Assembly: GCA_004026145.2 (NCBI GenBank)
Contig: CP034977.1
Coordinates: 95,043 to 159,042, forward strand
DNA length: 64,000 bases
Direction of reading: 5' to 3'
Origin: Takifugu bimaculatus
Lineage: Eukaryota; Chordata; Actinopteri; Tetraodontiformes; Tetraodontidae
In this document: piece by piece, positions 50,001 through 62,857 of the stretch
Numbering within the stretch: position 1 is the stretch's first letter
How the letters are laid out: each line of letters starts with the position of its first letter
The notes under the pieces: generated by a model
Told to the model about the DNA's origin: nothing
Database searches by the model: none
The model's input: the letters and a program-made list of their open reading frames with translations, nothing else
Translations under genes and position numbers: made by a program

Positions 50001-53000
50001 CGTAAATCTGTATATACGTTCCCATTCATGCATTTTCAGCGTCGGCCCTGGTATGAAGTTGTGCCCCCTGCTTCACTGGCAGGTGATGGAGAGAATAAAG
50101 GGATAGAAGAGATAAACAGCATTAGCATCACTGAAGTCAGCAGCTTTGGTGGATAGGGACGCCTTTGAAGACTCCCCGTCTAATCCCGTCCACGCCGCGC
50201 CTTTTGTTTCTCAGACTCTGAGACGTGCTCCTGTAGGAGTTGGCCAGAAGAGCTTCGGTGGATTCATGGCGTGGAGCGCAGGGATATGTGAGCGGGTTTA
50301 TGTTGAGACTTTTATTCAGAGCATTTACAGCAGGATAAGCTTTGTTTCCACGCTGACCTTTCATTACGAAATCCAATCCGCAGTTACAAAAACGTGACGC
50401 ATCAGCCATTCTTTTCGCTGCTTATATGATAAATAGGGTTTCCTGATTGCCTTTATCTGCAGTAACAGAGTTTATCCTCCAATAAACAGTAGACATCTCT
50501 GTGCCCTTCTGTTTGAAATGTTATTGTCATTATTTATCATTAAAAAAAATCCAAATTGTGCGCAAAATGGTCAGAAATGTAATTTAACTTGATTTTCACT
50601 TGGCTAATAAGCTAATCTGGCCTTTTGGGAGATTTTCGCAGCAGGATGGGGATAACGGAGTGCTGCTGGGCTTGTGTTTAAGTGCAGCTTAGGGGGGGAA
50701 AAAGCAATTTAGAAGCATGTTTAAAAGAAGTCGAAAGGGTTGACATGAAAAAAAACTCCCTCTCTTTTTAAATCTCCAGAGATTGTGCAAAGGTTGACGT
50801 GGAATAAGAGTGACAGAGGACACATTTGTGGAGCTGATTTAGCCGCGACATTAATGAGAAGTCACTCGTGTGTACTCTAAGTGCAGCCTTGTGGACTTGT
50901 GTCCCTGGTACCGTTTAAATATCCCTCCCTTTCGACGCACCCATCTGGTCCTCGCTGTTTCTGCTGCTGCAGCACTGAGGAGATGAATCATGTTCTTCAA
51001 AGTCAGTTTGAACAGTCAAAAAATCCCCCCGTACGGCTCCCGGAGCTCAAAGGACAGCGGGCCCAGTGACTGCCAATTAGGAGCTCCAACGAGACCCATT
51101 AGTTCACAGGGAAGAGGGAAAAAAATGGCCGTCTCAAAGGGGAACACGGGGAAAAAGTGTTTTATGAAGAGTGTTAAAATATTTTATAACACTGGACTAT
51201 AATGCTGCAATATTTCTGCCGTTGCTGGAAGTTCCTGAAGGGCAAACTGTTATTTTAGAGGACCTCACTTACCTGTGAGCTGTCAGACGTTGGAACCGAT
51301 CGTCGCTTGATGATGCTTTCTAAAAACGTCCTTCAGAAACGGTCAGTGCGATCGTAGCTGTCGGGGTGGGGACGCAAACCGGACTTAACGTCACCCCGAG
51401 GTCTGTTTACAGCACTCCAGGACCCTCAAGGTGTGCTGGAAGGGATTTTACAGGCCTTTAGTGCAAATGTTCGTTATAAATCACATAAGATTTAATAAAG
51501 TCACCACTTGAGAGTCAGCACATCGTTGAGCAGCTGTTCCAGGATTCCAGACTCACCTTTAGACTTAATTAACTCCACTTTCTGGGATATTTAGAGGCTT
51601 AAACTGACATTGTTCAGAGGACATCATTGAAAATCATCATCTCTTTAAACAGCATAACACACAGTAAAGGTTATAAACATCTGTATCCATTGATTATTCA
51701 TTTATAGACCAGAATATGGTGTTTAGCTGGAGAATCTGGCACTATAAAAATCCCTTTTTTATACCACACATCCAACCCCGAGAGAGTTGAGCAGTTCAAA
51801 TACTTTATGGTAATATGACTGTTGGAGCTGCGGCCTGTCGGCAGTTTTCGGGAGAGATCATGCTGACAGTCCAGGACAGCTTCCTGTCAGCTGAATCCAC
51901 CTTCAATAGGATCTGAGACCAGGCCTCCATCCATCATCCTGTTTGCAGCTCTGCCACAGTTGATGCCTTTTGTTGGGCCACGTGTGAGGATCCATTTTTA
52001 CCTTTACGAGTGTTTTCACAGGCAGCGTCTTAATGCTGGCTGTTTTTCTTGTTTTGTTTTTTTAAATATGTAGGCTGAATCTCATTTTTGATATTGAAAT
52101 GATCTGCAAACAGAAACACAATGGAACACTTATTTGGCACTAATGAATAATTCTTTTAAGTTTGTTGTTGTTTCCTTAAATGAAACCAGACTGATGTCAT
52201 TATCCGGTATAAACAAGCGCTAATCCAACAACTCAATTATGATCAGCTGTCCAAATATTAACCTCCATCAATAACAACATGGATGGTGGCTGCTCCAGCA
52301 TGTTTTCAGATTCCTTAGAAGAATATTTGTCCTCCTTTTTAGTGAAGGAAATTCATTAATAAAAATCATCGTTCAGCATTAAATGGCTTAAATTTCTGTC
52401 AGTTTTGTAAATTGTTTTACTTTGTTCCTGAAACCCTCCCATGATCTGATTTTATGTCTAGTCCAGGGTGTGCAAGGGGAAGCGGGGTGAGGCTTCCATG
52501 TAGATGAAGGCAGGATTTAGGCCTGGGCCTTTTGGTGGGAACGGAGGAAAGATCGCTGAGGGATTTTTAGGCGTGTTGACCATAACTTAGCTTATATTTC
52601 TGTGTAACTCTCTGTGGGGACTCAATAAAGTCATCCTAAATATTTAACTTTCTATACTACCAAACCAAGACTCCAGAGTGACCGAATGGGTTGTCCCTGT
52701 ACAAACATTTCCTCACGTTTCACCAACCTACCAGGAATCTCTCTCTTAATAATGTTTTGAGGTCTTCAGCCAATACAAGACCTAAGAAAGGCATAATGTA
52801 TCTTAGTCGGCCCAGAGCACTGGAACTAAAGACACTGGCCTTTTTTTAGTGCTCTGAAAACACACACAGTTACACACAGAGTGAATCTGATACGAAGCCT
52901 TTGGGTCAGACCACAAATCTCTCCTCATATCTCCTCAACTTTGTGATTCATTCAAGTGGAAATCAAATGTGGCAACGCTGATTTTTTTTGTTCTGTTTCA

Positions 53001-54192
53001 GCAACACCCCCTCCAACACTGACGTCTGATGTGTCATCGAATAATTGGGTCATCTTAAGTTCTCCTTAAAGACGTACTCCGTGATTGATGGGTGTAATGT
53101 GTTGTGATAGTCATATTCTGCATCCAATTAGAGCTGATCTATTGTCACCAAGTGGGGTGTTAATGACTGCAGTAGGTGGAAGATGATCAGCCTGAACACC
53201 ATTTGTCTCCGTAATCATGTGTTTATCACCAGAGGACTGCGGCGAGTCTCTGTTGATCCACATTTGAACCCCCCTCTGCACGAGCCCAGAGCACCAAGGC
53301 AGAAATGTCTCATAATTAACATGCATTGAGGTTAGGAAGGCTATCAAACTGGAGAGGCAGAAGACTGCTGTCAGGCTCATCATTATTAAAGGATGACGCC
53401 ACACACGGTCACATTGCAGGGTTCCTAAGCCCAACCGGACCCTGCAGCTCGGCAGAGATAAACTATTTTGAAAACAACTTTAAGGTGTCTCACTTTTGTG
53501 ATATTGAACCAGTCCATTCAATGTTAATTGCCTCGGTGTAAGGTTAATTGGCTTGTGTTGGAGGCAGGAAATCCAATTAGCTTAACTGCTGCTCCATCTC
53601 CATCCGCTCATTGATCCCCCTGTTTTCATCACAAAATAATAGTTTTTCCAAATAAAGTCAAGATGGAGACGGTGGCTGTGGAAGCCCCGTTACTTGGCAA
53701 CATTTAGTTGTTTCTCTACACTCTGTTTTAAATTCAAACACAATGTTTAAATCGGAGGTAAAGACCAATTTAGGTCTGCTGAAAGCTTAATAATACCTTG
53801 TTAAAACACATTTCTTTACTTACAAGCTACTGCTCCTTTATCCACGATGCAAGGGAAATAAATCCAGACACCCAGGGACTCCTAAATGGGGCCTAAATTA
53901 CTGTCCACATATTTTTTGTGCCAATGATCTAGATCATGAGCAGCTGTTGTCAAGCTGTTTCACATTTCACACCCCATAAAGAGAACCCGAAAATGTGTGA
54001 ACATTTAGTTCAGCTCATTGACATTTACATCAAAACTGATCAAAACACAGTCATATAGATTTTCTGTTATTATTTATGGGCAGACCATTGATACAAGGCA
54101 CAGAGAGCACATAAAAGGAATTAGCTCTCCTGGAGCTGGAGTAGAGATGCAGGGAGCTTCTCATTCATATGTTTGCAGCTACATTGTTTTGT
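47001..54192. other. Gene-free interval 3
   Basis: No supported gene. A plus-strand frame of 131 codons (46977-47372) overlaps the start; its middle (EGVDLLVTITIKLLYK) looks mildly protein-like but has no family match. A CTCF-like sequence (TCACTAGAGGGCGG, 13 of 14) lies at 47690-47703. The rest is AT-rich. Confidence 0.55.
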
Positions 54193-54924
54193 TTATTGTT
54201 GTTCGATAGCGCCTCCTACAGGTACATAAATTAGACGCTCACTGTGTGGATTCTCAGTGGCGTCTATTAGGTCGCGCAAACCGCTCAAGGCTTCCTGCTG
54301 CTTCTGCTCATCAGTCAGGAAGTTTTTCAGCAGTCCCCATCTTTGGAGCATCTCTGAACAGTTGAGTTTGTGAACACCGCCCGAAACCACAACCACTACT
54401 GAAGTAGAACTGGGCACGTTCACTGGAGCCCATTTCTGATCCAATAGCACATGCATGAATTTATTGGTTACAGAGTTACAGAGTAACAAGAGAGTGACGT
54501 CTGTGCTGGTACAGACAGACGAGGATGGTTGTTGGTTGTCCAGAAACCAATGAAAGTTCTGTTTCAGCAGCTTTCAGAATCATTCAACTGAATTGTCGGC
54601 ACAGTCGTTGAGGAGTTTCACTGTGCAGTCATATATGATAGACTCAACATTTTGGGCTTGGAGAGCCCGCCGATAAACCCTGAAGTGCCAAGCGAAGGGG
54701 GTGTGGGCCTTGAATTTGATGGCCTCCATCTTCTAGTGCTCACACTCGTCTTGTTGTAATGACAGATCAGATATAGTGTGTTCCATCGGCAAAATTATAG
54801 TTTGCAGACGTTGCAGCCGACCTATCGTCCTGCTCTCTTGTTCAGTCTGGACTCCATCAGGGTGGTCGCAATGGAACTCCTCCTGACAACACCCGATAAG
54901 CAGTTTACAGAAGCTCCCCGAGGT
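54193..54924 (-). pseudogene. Decayed coding remnant, family not recognised
   Basis: One minus-strand frame stays open for 244 codons except for three stops: TAG at 54735-54733 and TGAs at 54582-54580 and 54576-54574. About eleven stops would be expected by chance. The residues are protein-like throughout, for example FAWHFRVYRRALQAQNV, LLKQNFHWFLDNQQ, LTDEQKQQEALSGLRDLID and SERLIYVPVGG. Both TGAs fall where tryptophan codons would fit the context (NSVE-x-F-x-KLLKQ). A plausible acceptor (CCTCCTCAG) lies just upstream at about 54932. Another open piece at 55271-55068 (ILRSILSRITPEEILILIQQ) could be an older exon. This is either a pseudogene or a gene damaged by sequence error. Confidence 0.45.
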
Positions 54925-55067
54925 TCAACTGAGGAGGGAACACAAAGAAGAACATTTATCATCGCATGACACCAACCAAAAGTAATGATTTGGCACAAAC
55001 TGTGAATTGATAGTGATGAATGAATTTAGATCACATGATGAGGTTTGGGATGGATGACAGACAGATG

Positions 55068-55370
55068 TCAGATCAGCTCAATGGTGTCCCTCAGCCTTTC
55101 TTCTGTGTTTATTTCCACTTCCATCACCTGCTGGATCAGAATCAGAATCTCCTCTGGAGTAATCCTACTAAGTATCCTACTAAGTATGCTACGTAGAATC
55201 CTTAACATTGTGTCGTGTCCTCCTAGTTTAAAGTCAAACATGGTGCAGCTGAAAATTCTTACTGACAGCATCGTGGTTCAGCCACGAGCTTGAAGCTGAA
55301 CTTCAACAGTGGAGGCGCTCTCTTTGATCTTGCTCTTACCCTTGTCCTTCTTTGTCACTGTTGTGCTCTG
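55068..55370 (-). pseudogene. Possible upstream exons of the decayed remnant
   Basis: Two short open pieces in different frames. One, at 55271-55068 (67 codons), contains FDFKLGGHD and TPEEILILIQQVMEVE and ends in a stop. The other lies upstream at about 55380-55290 and is lysine-rich (KKDKGKSKIKES). A near 12-bp tandem repeat (CTTAGTAGGATA) encodes the ILSRILSRI stretch. A link with 54193-54924 is only suggested by shared strand and proximity. Confidence 0.25.
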
Positions 55371-55500
55371 AAACTTGCTATTCATTGGCAGTACTAACCA
55401 GGAACTTACTGAGTTGTTAACTTTTCTATGAATAATGGTTATTGGACAGCTAGACAAGAGGAGGGCTGCACTCTTGTCAACTCACCATGGCCCGTCTCTG

Positions 55501-58500
55501 TGTCTTGTAAAGAATAAATGATAAATAATGAATTGCAACATGAGGGACGTTTCTTTTAGGTGTCTATATATGAGCACAAGCCCTGCAGAGGTCATGACAG
55601 ATGCACGTGCGAGAAAGGCTCTATGAACTGATGGATGAATAGATGGATGAAAAGCTGCAGGGATGCAGACAGGGTTGATAAATGGACAGAAGATGAATGC
55701 TGCCCTCCGTCACATACATAGAATTCCTGCCCATCAAACCCTGTGAGATGACAATCCAATCTTTTTAAAGAAAAAGGGTCAACGTTTCACCCCAAAGGAA
55801 GGCTGAATGTGGTCCGATTGTGCCGTGGGTCCTTGGGTTGTGCTGTGTGTTATATTGTTGATAATGGGCTGTGGACAGATGCAGGATATGCAATGAATGC
55901 CATTGATGGTTACTGCAGCATAGCAACAGCCTGCTGGTTCAACTGTTGGAAATAGCCAGGTCCTGATTCTACGACACAACCCCACACACACAAAGTGAAA
56001 ACTGGAGATATTTCTGTTTTCCAAAAACATCACGCGCACAATGTTGTGCTCCCAATTAGTCCACCGTCTCACACAGTTCCAAATATGGAAAAAGGTTGAA
56101 ACTATCTAAAACCAAATTTGCTTGTTCTGTCCTCCCAATCCCCTATTTTATTAATCCCCCCCCACTCTCTTTTTAACATCTCCTCCATCTCTCGCTGCAG
56201 TGTTGTCGCAGTGAGTCTGTGTTGCGGGGAGGCATGTATGTGCATACTAACATGAGGCGCATTGTGATTCCCCCTGTGCCAACACGTAGCGCTCGCTGCC
56301 TTGTGCTGTGGACTCTTATAAATAAGGGAATGAGCACCGAGCCCTTATTAAAGGTGATGGAGACAGATGGCTGTTGTTGTTCACAAGTTCAGCCGGTCAG
56401 GTGGGGCACGTGTGAAAAGTGAAAGGATGGAAGAGGAGAGGATTGTGGGAGAGCAGGTGGAAAAAACAAACCAGGCTGTCCAGATGATTGGAGACCTAAT
56501 TCACGGCTGCATCAGGGGTCCGTCTGACTTGATGCACCCTTCATTTTTAAATTCACCCCAGTGATGATCCAAGCTCATGTAACGTAAAGCAAGGTCCGTT
56601 ATTGTGACTTTAAGTCCCACTGAAAGCAAAAACCCGTATCTTCTTTCAGTGTGTCCACTTTAAATGCTAATGCATATAAGAGACGATGTGGTGATTCATT
56701 ATTTACCACTCAAAGTCCCTTCGGGGTGACATTTTGTTTACCATGCCCATCTTTAAGTGTCTGTAGCAGAGCTATATATTGATTACAGTTTTTGGTGACC
56801 ACGGGACCAGGGATGGTGAATATGCAAACGACTCACAGTAGATCCCTCCCTGTTGGAAGAACGGGGGGGGGGGACACACAAATATATTCAAAGTGAAATA
56901 GTTTGTCCTGACACAGAAGTGATAGTGAATTGATATTCCTCTGTCTGCTGCTCGGCTCTCTCAGAGGTGACATTGATATTCATATATCGCAGCAGGATCT
57001 GTCAATGTAAAAGTCTTATTTAAATCACTTCTGAACGGAGCACAAACCCCGTCGGTAACGCTGGCTGTGAGGATGATAGCCCGTCCGGTTTGAAATGAAA
57101 ATTACAAGAGCGATACACCCGGGATCGCTGCTCTTCCTGCCTTTGTCAATGCACCAGAATCCTCTGAGCAGCTCCAGCCAAATCAAGGATGTTTGTATTT
57201 GTCTTTGTTTTTGCAAATGTTTGTCCCGTATATAGAAGCTAAGTAGCCTCAGGAGCTCCATGCATGCGCATAAACTCTTGAATTTAAAGGTCCACACTTA
57301 TAGCATCCTTTTGGGTAGATCCCATTACCCCTCCTGACCCTGCAACCCTAACCTTTACCCCCGGCATTGCACCTAAACTTAACCTCTACCCTCTGAGAAC
57401 CCATTTCTAATTCAAAGCTGTTATGTGAAATCCTTGCAGATTAAAATTATACCTGCTTTTGTTGTTCTCCTAATCTTTTGCTGGAAGGATGATGTACTTT
57501 TCTTCAGCCTGAGTCAAAAACATGTTGGCGACAACACAGAAATGCATCAAAATGCTGCTTATTTCACACACCTTTGTGATAAACTGCTAAAAACACCATA
57601 AATTTTCTTAAAATATACAAGTATTCCGACAGCCTATGTCCGATCCGTCAGCTCCTCTGACCCCGGTGACCCCCCTCTCCCTGACCTTTAGAAAGGCCAG
57701 CTGTTCCCCATTACAGGATGCGACTGAAGAGGCGGGTCTCCCAGACAACAATTGATTAGAGAAGCATTAATCAACCTGAGGGATTATCCCCAGCCTGGAA
57801 AAGGCTCCTTTCTGTAGTAAACCACTTATACTTTTTATGCGATGAGAAGGTTAACTGGCTGTGTGAGCGATCCCTTTACACCATTGACACTATGTGGCCA
57901 GAGAGCTGAAAAAAGGCCCAGGCGCTGGACGCACAGGAGGCTGAGAGCGCGGAGGAGTGCGAGTGGAGGAGTTTGAATCAAGAATAAAGTAATAAAGCAT
58001 AAAATTATATTACTGGCCATTAAAGGTAATTGCAGAAGTTGCCGGTAAAGGACCCTGGAAGGAGAGATTGCATGATGCCGCCCTTGCCTCTCACTTAAAG
58101 CAGTGTTTTTTCCCTTCACGCTGCATTGAGCATGCAGCAGAAGGGAGGGCGAGAAGATTCTGATAAAGGTTCTTTCTCCACTTTATGGCTCCCGAGACTT
58201 TAATGAAGGCTGCCCCGATCTCAGACTTAACGACCCTTCTAGTTATAAGAACGGTCATTATTGCTCCCCCATAACTTAAAGTCACATCAGTAACCTGATA
58301 ACAATTAAGACAGAGCCCCCCCCCCTGAAATGGCATTTGAGTTTATAGGTCCTGCTGTGGGATGAGGTGCATATCAAATCGGCCTTCAAAATTAATTAGA
58401 TTGAACCACAATATTCCGTATTGAGCAATAAAACAGCTAATCATCTCATGTTAAAAAATGTATATATTGTGGGTTTTTATTAATTAAATGTGGTGAATTA

Positions 58501-59370
58501 ACTGATCAGTTGTATCAGTGGGACCTCCAACACAATTTCGTTGAAGCGTTAAATGAGCTCTGACCCATCGTTGACATGTGACTCCAAGAAGATCATTTCG
58601 TACTCGTAAAGGTGAGACGGGTCTGATTCCGAATTGTCTGAGTCAGCGACTTGAGAATATGCTGGTTTCACCTGGAGAGGACATAGTTTTTGCCTGATAA
58701 ACTGGAAAACAACAAAAAACGATCCTGATTCTCAGTGTTTACATACGGGAGCGGATCGTTGGCTGCGATGGAGTTTTGATTTTTGGCAGCAACAATTATA
58801 GCTGGTTTACCTCTTTATTCAGGTAGCAGCATTCCTCTGGTTCCAGCATTGTGGTTCAGTTCCTCCGTACAGAGGTTGAAACAACATTTACCAATTTAAG
58901 ACAAGACTACTGCATCTATTTCCACCATCTTCCTGGAAGGAATGACGTTGTGTCAGTATAAATACAGTTTTCCCATAAGATTAGTCTGATTTTAACCCAA
59001 ATGTGAGGTTTTTGTGTGTCCAGGACACAAATTTTAACAATTTTTCTCAAATCTTTTCTCAGCCACTGCAAGTTATAGTAACAAATACAGCTGGCTCTGT
59101 GCTTCTTATATGTTCTTTACATGTAAAAAGGTATATTTTTCTTTAAAAACATGCGCAGCTTTAGATGGCAGTATTGGTATATACATCACAGGAAAATAAA
59201 GCTCTAACTATTACAAGGACAGCAAAGCTTTTCCTTTCATTTATTATATAAGGAATTACATAAGCTGCTGGCTGGGCCGGGTCATTTGGTGCCAGGGGTT
59301 GTTTTTGGGGCACCAGCTAGGTGCAGTTTAGGGTGTCCACTCTGCCTAATATGAACAACATAAAAAAAAC
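55501..59370. other. Gene-free interval 4
   Basis: Nothing recognisable. Runs of G at about 56866-56875 and C at about 58317-58326. Short open frames only. Confidence 0.55.
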
Positions 59371-59427
59371 CCTAAGCTGAGAATCAAACCAGCAACCTCA
59401 TTTCTGTGACGCAACTGCGCACCACTG
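59371..59427 (-). repeat. tRNA-SINE-like fragment
   Basis: On the minus strand, GCGTCACAGAAATGAGG followed by GGTTTGATTCTCAGC resembles the GGTTCGAATCCC-containing repeat common in fish genomes (a tRNA B-box-like segment). The copy is short and diverged, with no visible end duplication. Confidence 0.35.
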
Positions 59428-62358
59428 TAAACTAATTGCCTTTAATCGATGAATTATGGATCATTTGGGTTGAAAGAGAGGACCCTGACTCTGTTTTAAC
59501 ACTTTTACTACAAAACAATATGAACAAAACCATGTTGTTCTCTTTGTAAAAAAGCCTACAACTTATTAAAACTGCAACAATGCCATAAACAATCAATTTT
59601 GGAGCATTTAATTAATATCTATTGCACCTCCTAATCAATTACTCAACACCATAAAGGCATAATCCTCCCCAGCTGCCCAGCGGCCAGCACTTTGATATAA
59701 GCAGTTCCTGGAAATGGAGGATGGTCGAGCAGTAGGACAGCAGACAGCAGCTGACCCCCCCGCCTCGATTTAGCCCGGCCGACTGATCATCTGCATGCAT
59801 TACCCCGCAGACAGCCAACCTCCTTCTGTCCCCCAGGACCTTTGTTTTGCATTTTTACAGCCTGTTTAGGAACAAGAATTGAGTAAAAACGCATCTGTAC
59901 CTAAAATCTGTGGAAATGTGAAGGATGTTGAGAGTTTTTGGTGCTTCGGTTACATTGCAGAGATGATCCCAGTGCTGCAGAGCTGCATAGGAAGTTCGAT
60001 CCGTAATGTATCTCTGCTTCCACGGGGGAGTGTGGGGAGATCCGAAAGGTTGAGGGAGGATTGATCAAACAGATCAATGGAACAGAGGCGCAATAATGAA
60101 TACTTTACAAACAGTGCCACTGGATTCAAAGCTACTTTTTCCAGATTGATGCCTCTTCAGAAGATTATGCTTACCTTTTTTTTTTTTTTTTTTAAGATAT
60201 TGCTGCAGGTTGCTGTTAGGTGTTGAAGTGCCCATTGTCCTCCAGTCTGCCTCGGGCTGTCATCACACAGGCAGCAGGCAGATGGCTAAAGGCTAGCTGT
60301 CTGTGTAGCTAAGCTTTTTTGCCACCTGTCTAGACATTACAAAGATAAAATCTTCACTTTTAATCCATACCGGGGAGCCTGGAGGAATCAAATTGTAGCA
60401 CCTGGGCCTGTTTATCGGTGCTCACAGCTGCCTTGTCTTACAATAAAACATCCACTTTCAGAAAAAAGCAACATAATGAGATAAACATAAACTGCACATT
60501 GTGTCTCTTCTTTCCTCAAAAGGAAAACCCATCTGTCTTGATGTCTTTGTTCTGGATCACACCACTATTGCAGAAGTGATACTTAAAGCACGGCCATGGT
60601 GACGTGCTCATGCATGTGATCTGTGTTTCAGTCCCCTCAATCTAGCTGAGGATGTCGGATTTTTCTAAAGTTACACGCACTGTTGCAGCCAATTCAATCT
60701 GAGTATTTTTTCCTTAGCTTAAAAGATTTATGTTTTTGTTCAGCTTAAAAGCATGTGGTTAGTAAAATGTGGTCATATCGAGGGTGGGGGCTCAAGACAT
60801 GTAGTTTATGTTTCAATGTCAATCTGGTTAATGTCTCCAGGAGCATCAGCTGAAGACATATGTAGACACAACTGTCTCAATGATGTACGAAGTGTGATGG
60901 GGGCGTATACTGCATGGCACCATTTGCGTCATGTGCTGACCATCAGTGTCCAGGATGTGATAGTTACAGAGACGCTAAAGATGCCTGCTTCTGTTATTTA
61001 AAAAAAAAAAAAAAACGAAAGGGAAGGGAAGCATTCCTGACACCAGTAGAAATGACAAATGGGAAAAAAGAGACACTAACGAGGAAGACGCCATATCGGA
61101 CACCAATAGAGGTGGTTTATGATGGAGTCACAACAAAGTAATGCAAAGTGATTTTAGTTCTTCCTTGGCGCTCCCTTGGGATTGCTCATGTTTTCCTCTG
61201 CTGTACCTTCACTATTTTTGGAGAATAAACATTTTGGACTTGACTCATCTGAACTTCTCTGCTCATTTGGACTCGGAGCATTTTTCTCCCGGAAGAGCTA
61301 TTTTTAATCGTTTCATTGCTCCTCAGCAATTACTCCTGGTAATTCAACCCACTGGTGGATGGAGCAGGGACTGATGATTGACATGGAAAATGCTTTAATT
61401 TGAGTGTTTATTAATCATACAGCATTGTTTGGCTTCGCATAGGAAGACATGCAGAGACGTGTTTGTGGTGTACCTCGCAGGAGATGAAGTAATTTGGTTA
61501 AGGTTAATTAGATCTTCATCATAGTCCAGGTTTGTTTTTCTCCTGCTGTCTGAAATAAAATTTGGAAATAGGGATGAAGTGTTTCAAATGGCTACAACGT
61601 AATCATCATCACTAATAGATGAGCCAAGCTGGACCTGTGAAAAGGGAAAACACAATTGCATTTTTTTTTAGAAAATTTAGATTAAAAAATCAAACCCTGA
61701 TATTGTGACTTTCTGTTCAGAATGATTGACGCCCTGTTTATATGAGAGCAGCCTGCTAGAAACGGTAGTTTTTTTTTTGTTTTTTTTTTGTTTTTTTTTT
61801 TAAAGTAAAGCATACAGGTGCAAATGTTTCCATGCCAGGCCACTAGCTGGCAGCAAACTGTTGATGCAAGAACACACATTTGTACAGACACTTCCTGCTT
61901 CAGGCGAGCAAGAATAAATGAATCAAAATGCATCTCCGCTAAATTTGTCACAGGCTCACTGTTAAATTCAAGAGCGCGCAGCGCAAACAGAAGTGTGGAA
62001 TCCACCAATGTTTCCTGAAACTATCGATTTCTTTGTTTACGTGAAAAAGCTGTGTTTTGTCATCCCTCTACTATGGAAACCATGTTCAAAAAAGTGTAAA
62101 CGAACAGCCAACTGAACTGAAGATGCTAATGAGTGAACAGGTCCTCACCCCAGTTTCATAAATCGTTGATCAAAGCTCCCAAACAAATGACCCATGACAC
62201 CCCCAGCTCCATTTCTCATGCCTCTCTCGGCACTTGTCATCGTTATACTTGTCAGTATATGTGACCGGTGTATGTCTGCGTTGTGTTATTTTTGTGGTTG
62301 TGGTGCGTAGGGTAGCCACGGGACACAGTTGAACTTTTGGAGGCACTCTCCGTTTAAT
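59428..62358. other. Gene-free interval 5
   Basis: No supported gene. Homopolymers: T (about 23) at 60178-60193, A at about 61000-61015, and T tracts at about 61770-61801. A CTCF-like sequence (CCACTAGCTGGCAG, 13 of 14) lies at 61840-61853. Confidence 0.55.
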
Positions 62359-62857
62359 CTGGTCAAAAATAAAACAGCAAAATTAACATGTGCCGCTATT
62401 TGCTGATCCAGCCCAAACTCTTCCCAACACGAGAATTGCAAAAGGGCGAAAAACATACCTGGTCAAAAATAAAACAGCAAAATTAACATGTGCCGCTATT
62501 TGCTGATCCAGCCCAAACTACAGAGAAGACAACATGGAGTTAGCACCATCGCACCTGTTCACATCAATAAAACACTACATCGGAGCAACATCGGAGCTCA
62601 ATATAAACTTGACTAGAACTGTAGTGTTATAAGAGTGACAAATTAAGACAAAATAATAACAAAAAGACACTTAAAACAAGGGATTACAAAAGATGACTGA
62701 CCTCTTCCCAACACGAGAATTGCAAAAGGGAAGAGGAAGTCGCGACCCTCGAATTTATACAGGTGCACCAAGGGGGACACACGAAGAAGAAATAAAATAC
62801 AGACGAAGTGACTGGAGGACCAAGACAGCACAGTAAAACAAACACCAGGTATGTTCA
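62359..62857. repeat. Rearranged duplicated repeat with inverted termini
   Basis: Block A (61 bp, starts CTGGTCAAAAATAAAACAGC) occurs at 62359-62419 and exactly again at 62459-62519. Block B (29 bp, starts CTCTTCCCAACACGAG) occurs at 62418-62446 and 62702-62730. In the first copy A runs straight into B, sharing CT. In the second they are about 180 bp apart. ACATACCTGGT near 62454 is inverted near 62845 (ACCAGGTATGT). The structure suggests a small element plus an internally deleted copy. Confidence 0.65.

Noticed and set aside
57331..57400. CCCTAA-like motifs resembling telomeric repeats
   Set aside because: Only scattered CCCTAACC and CTAAACTTAACC words, with no tandem array.
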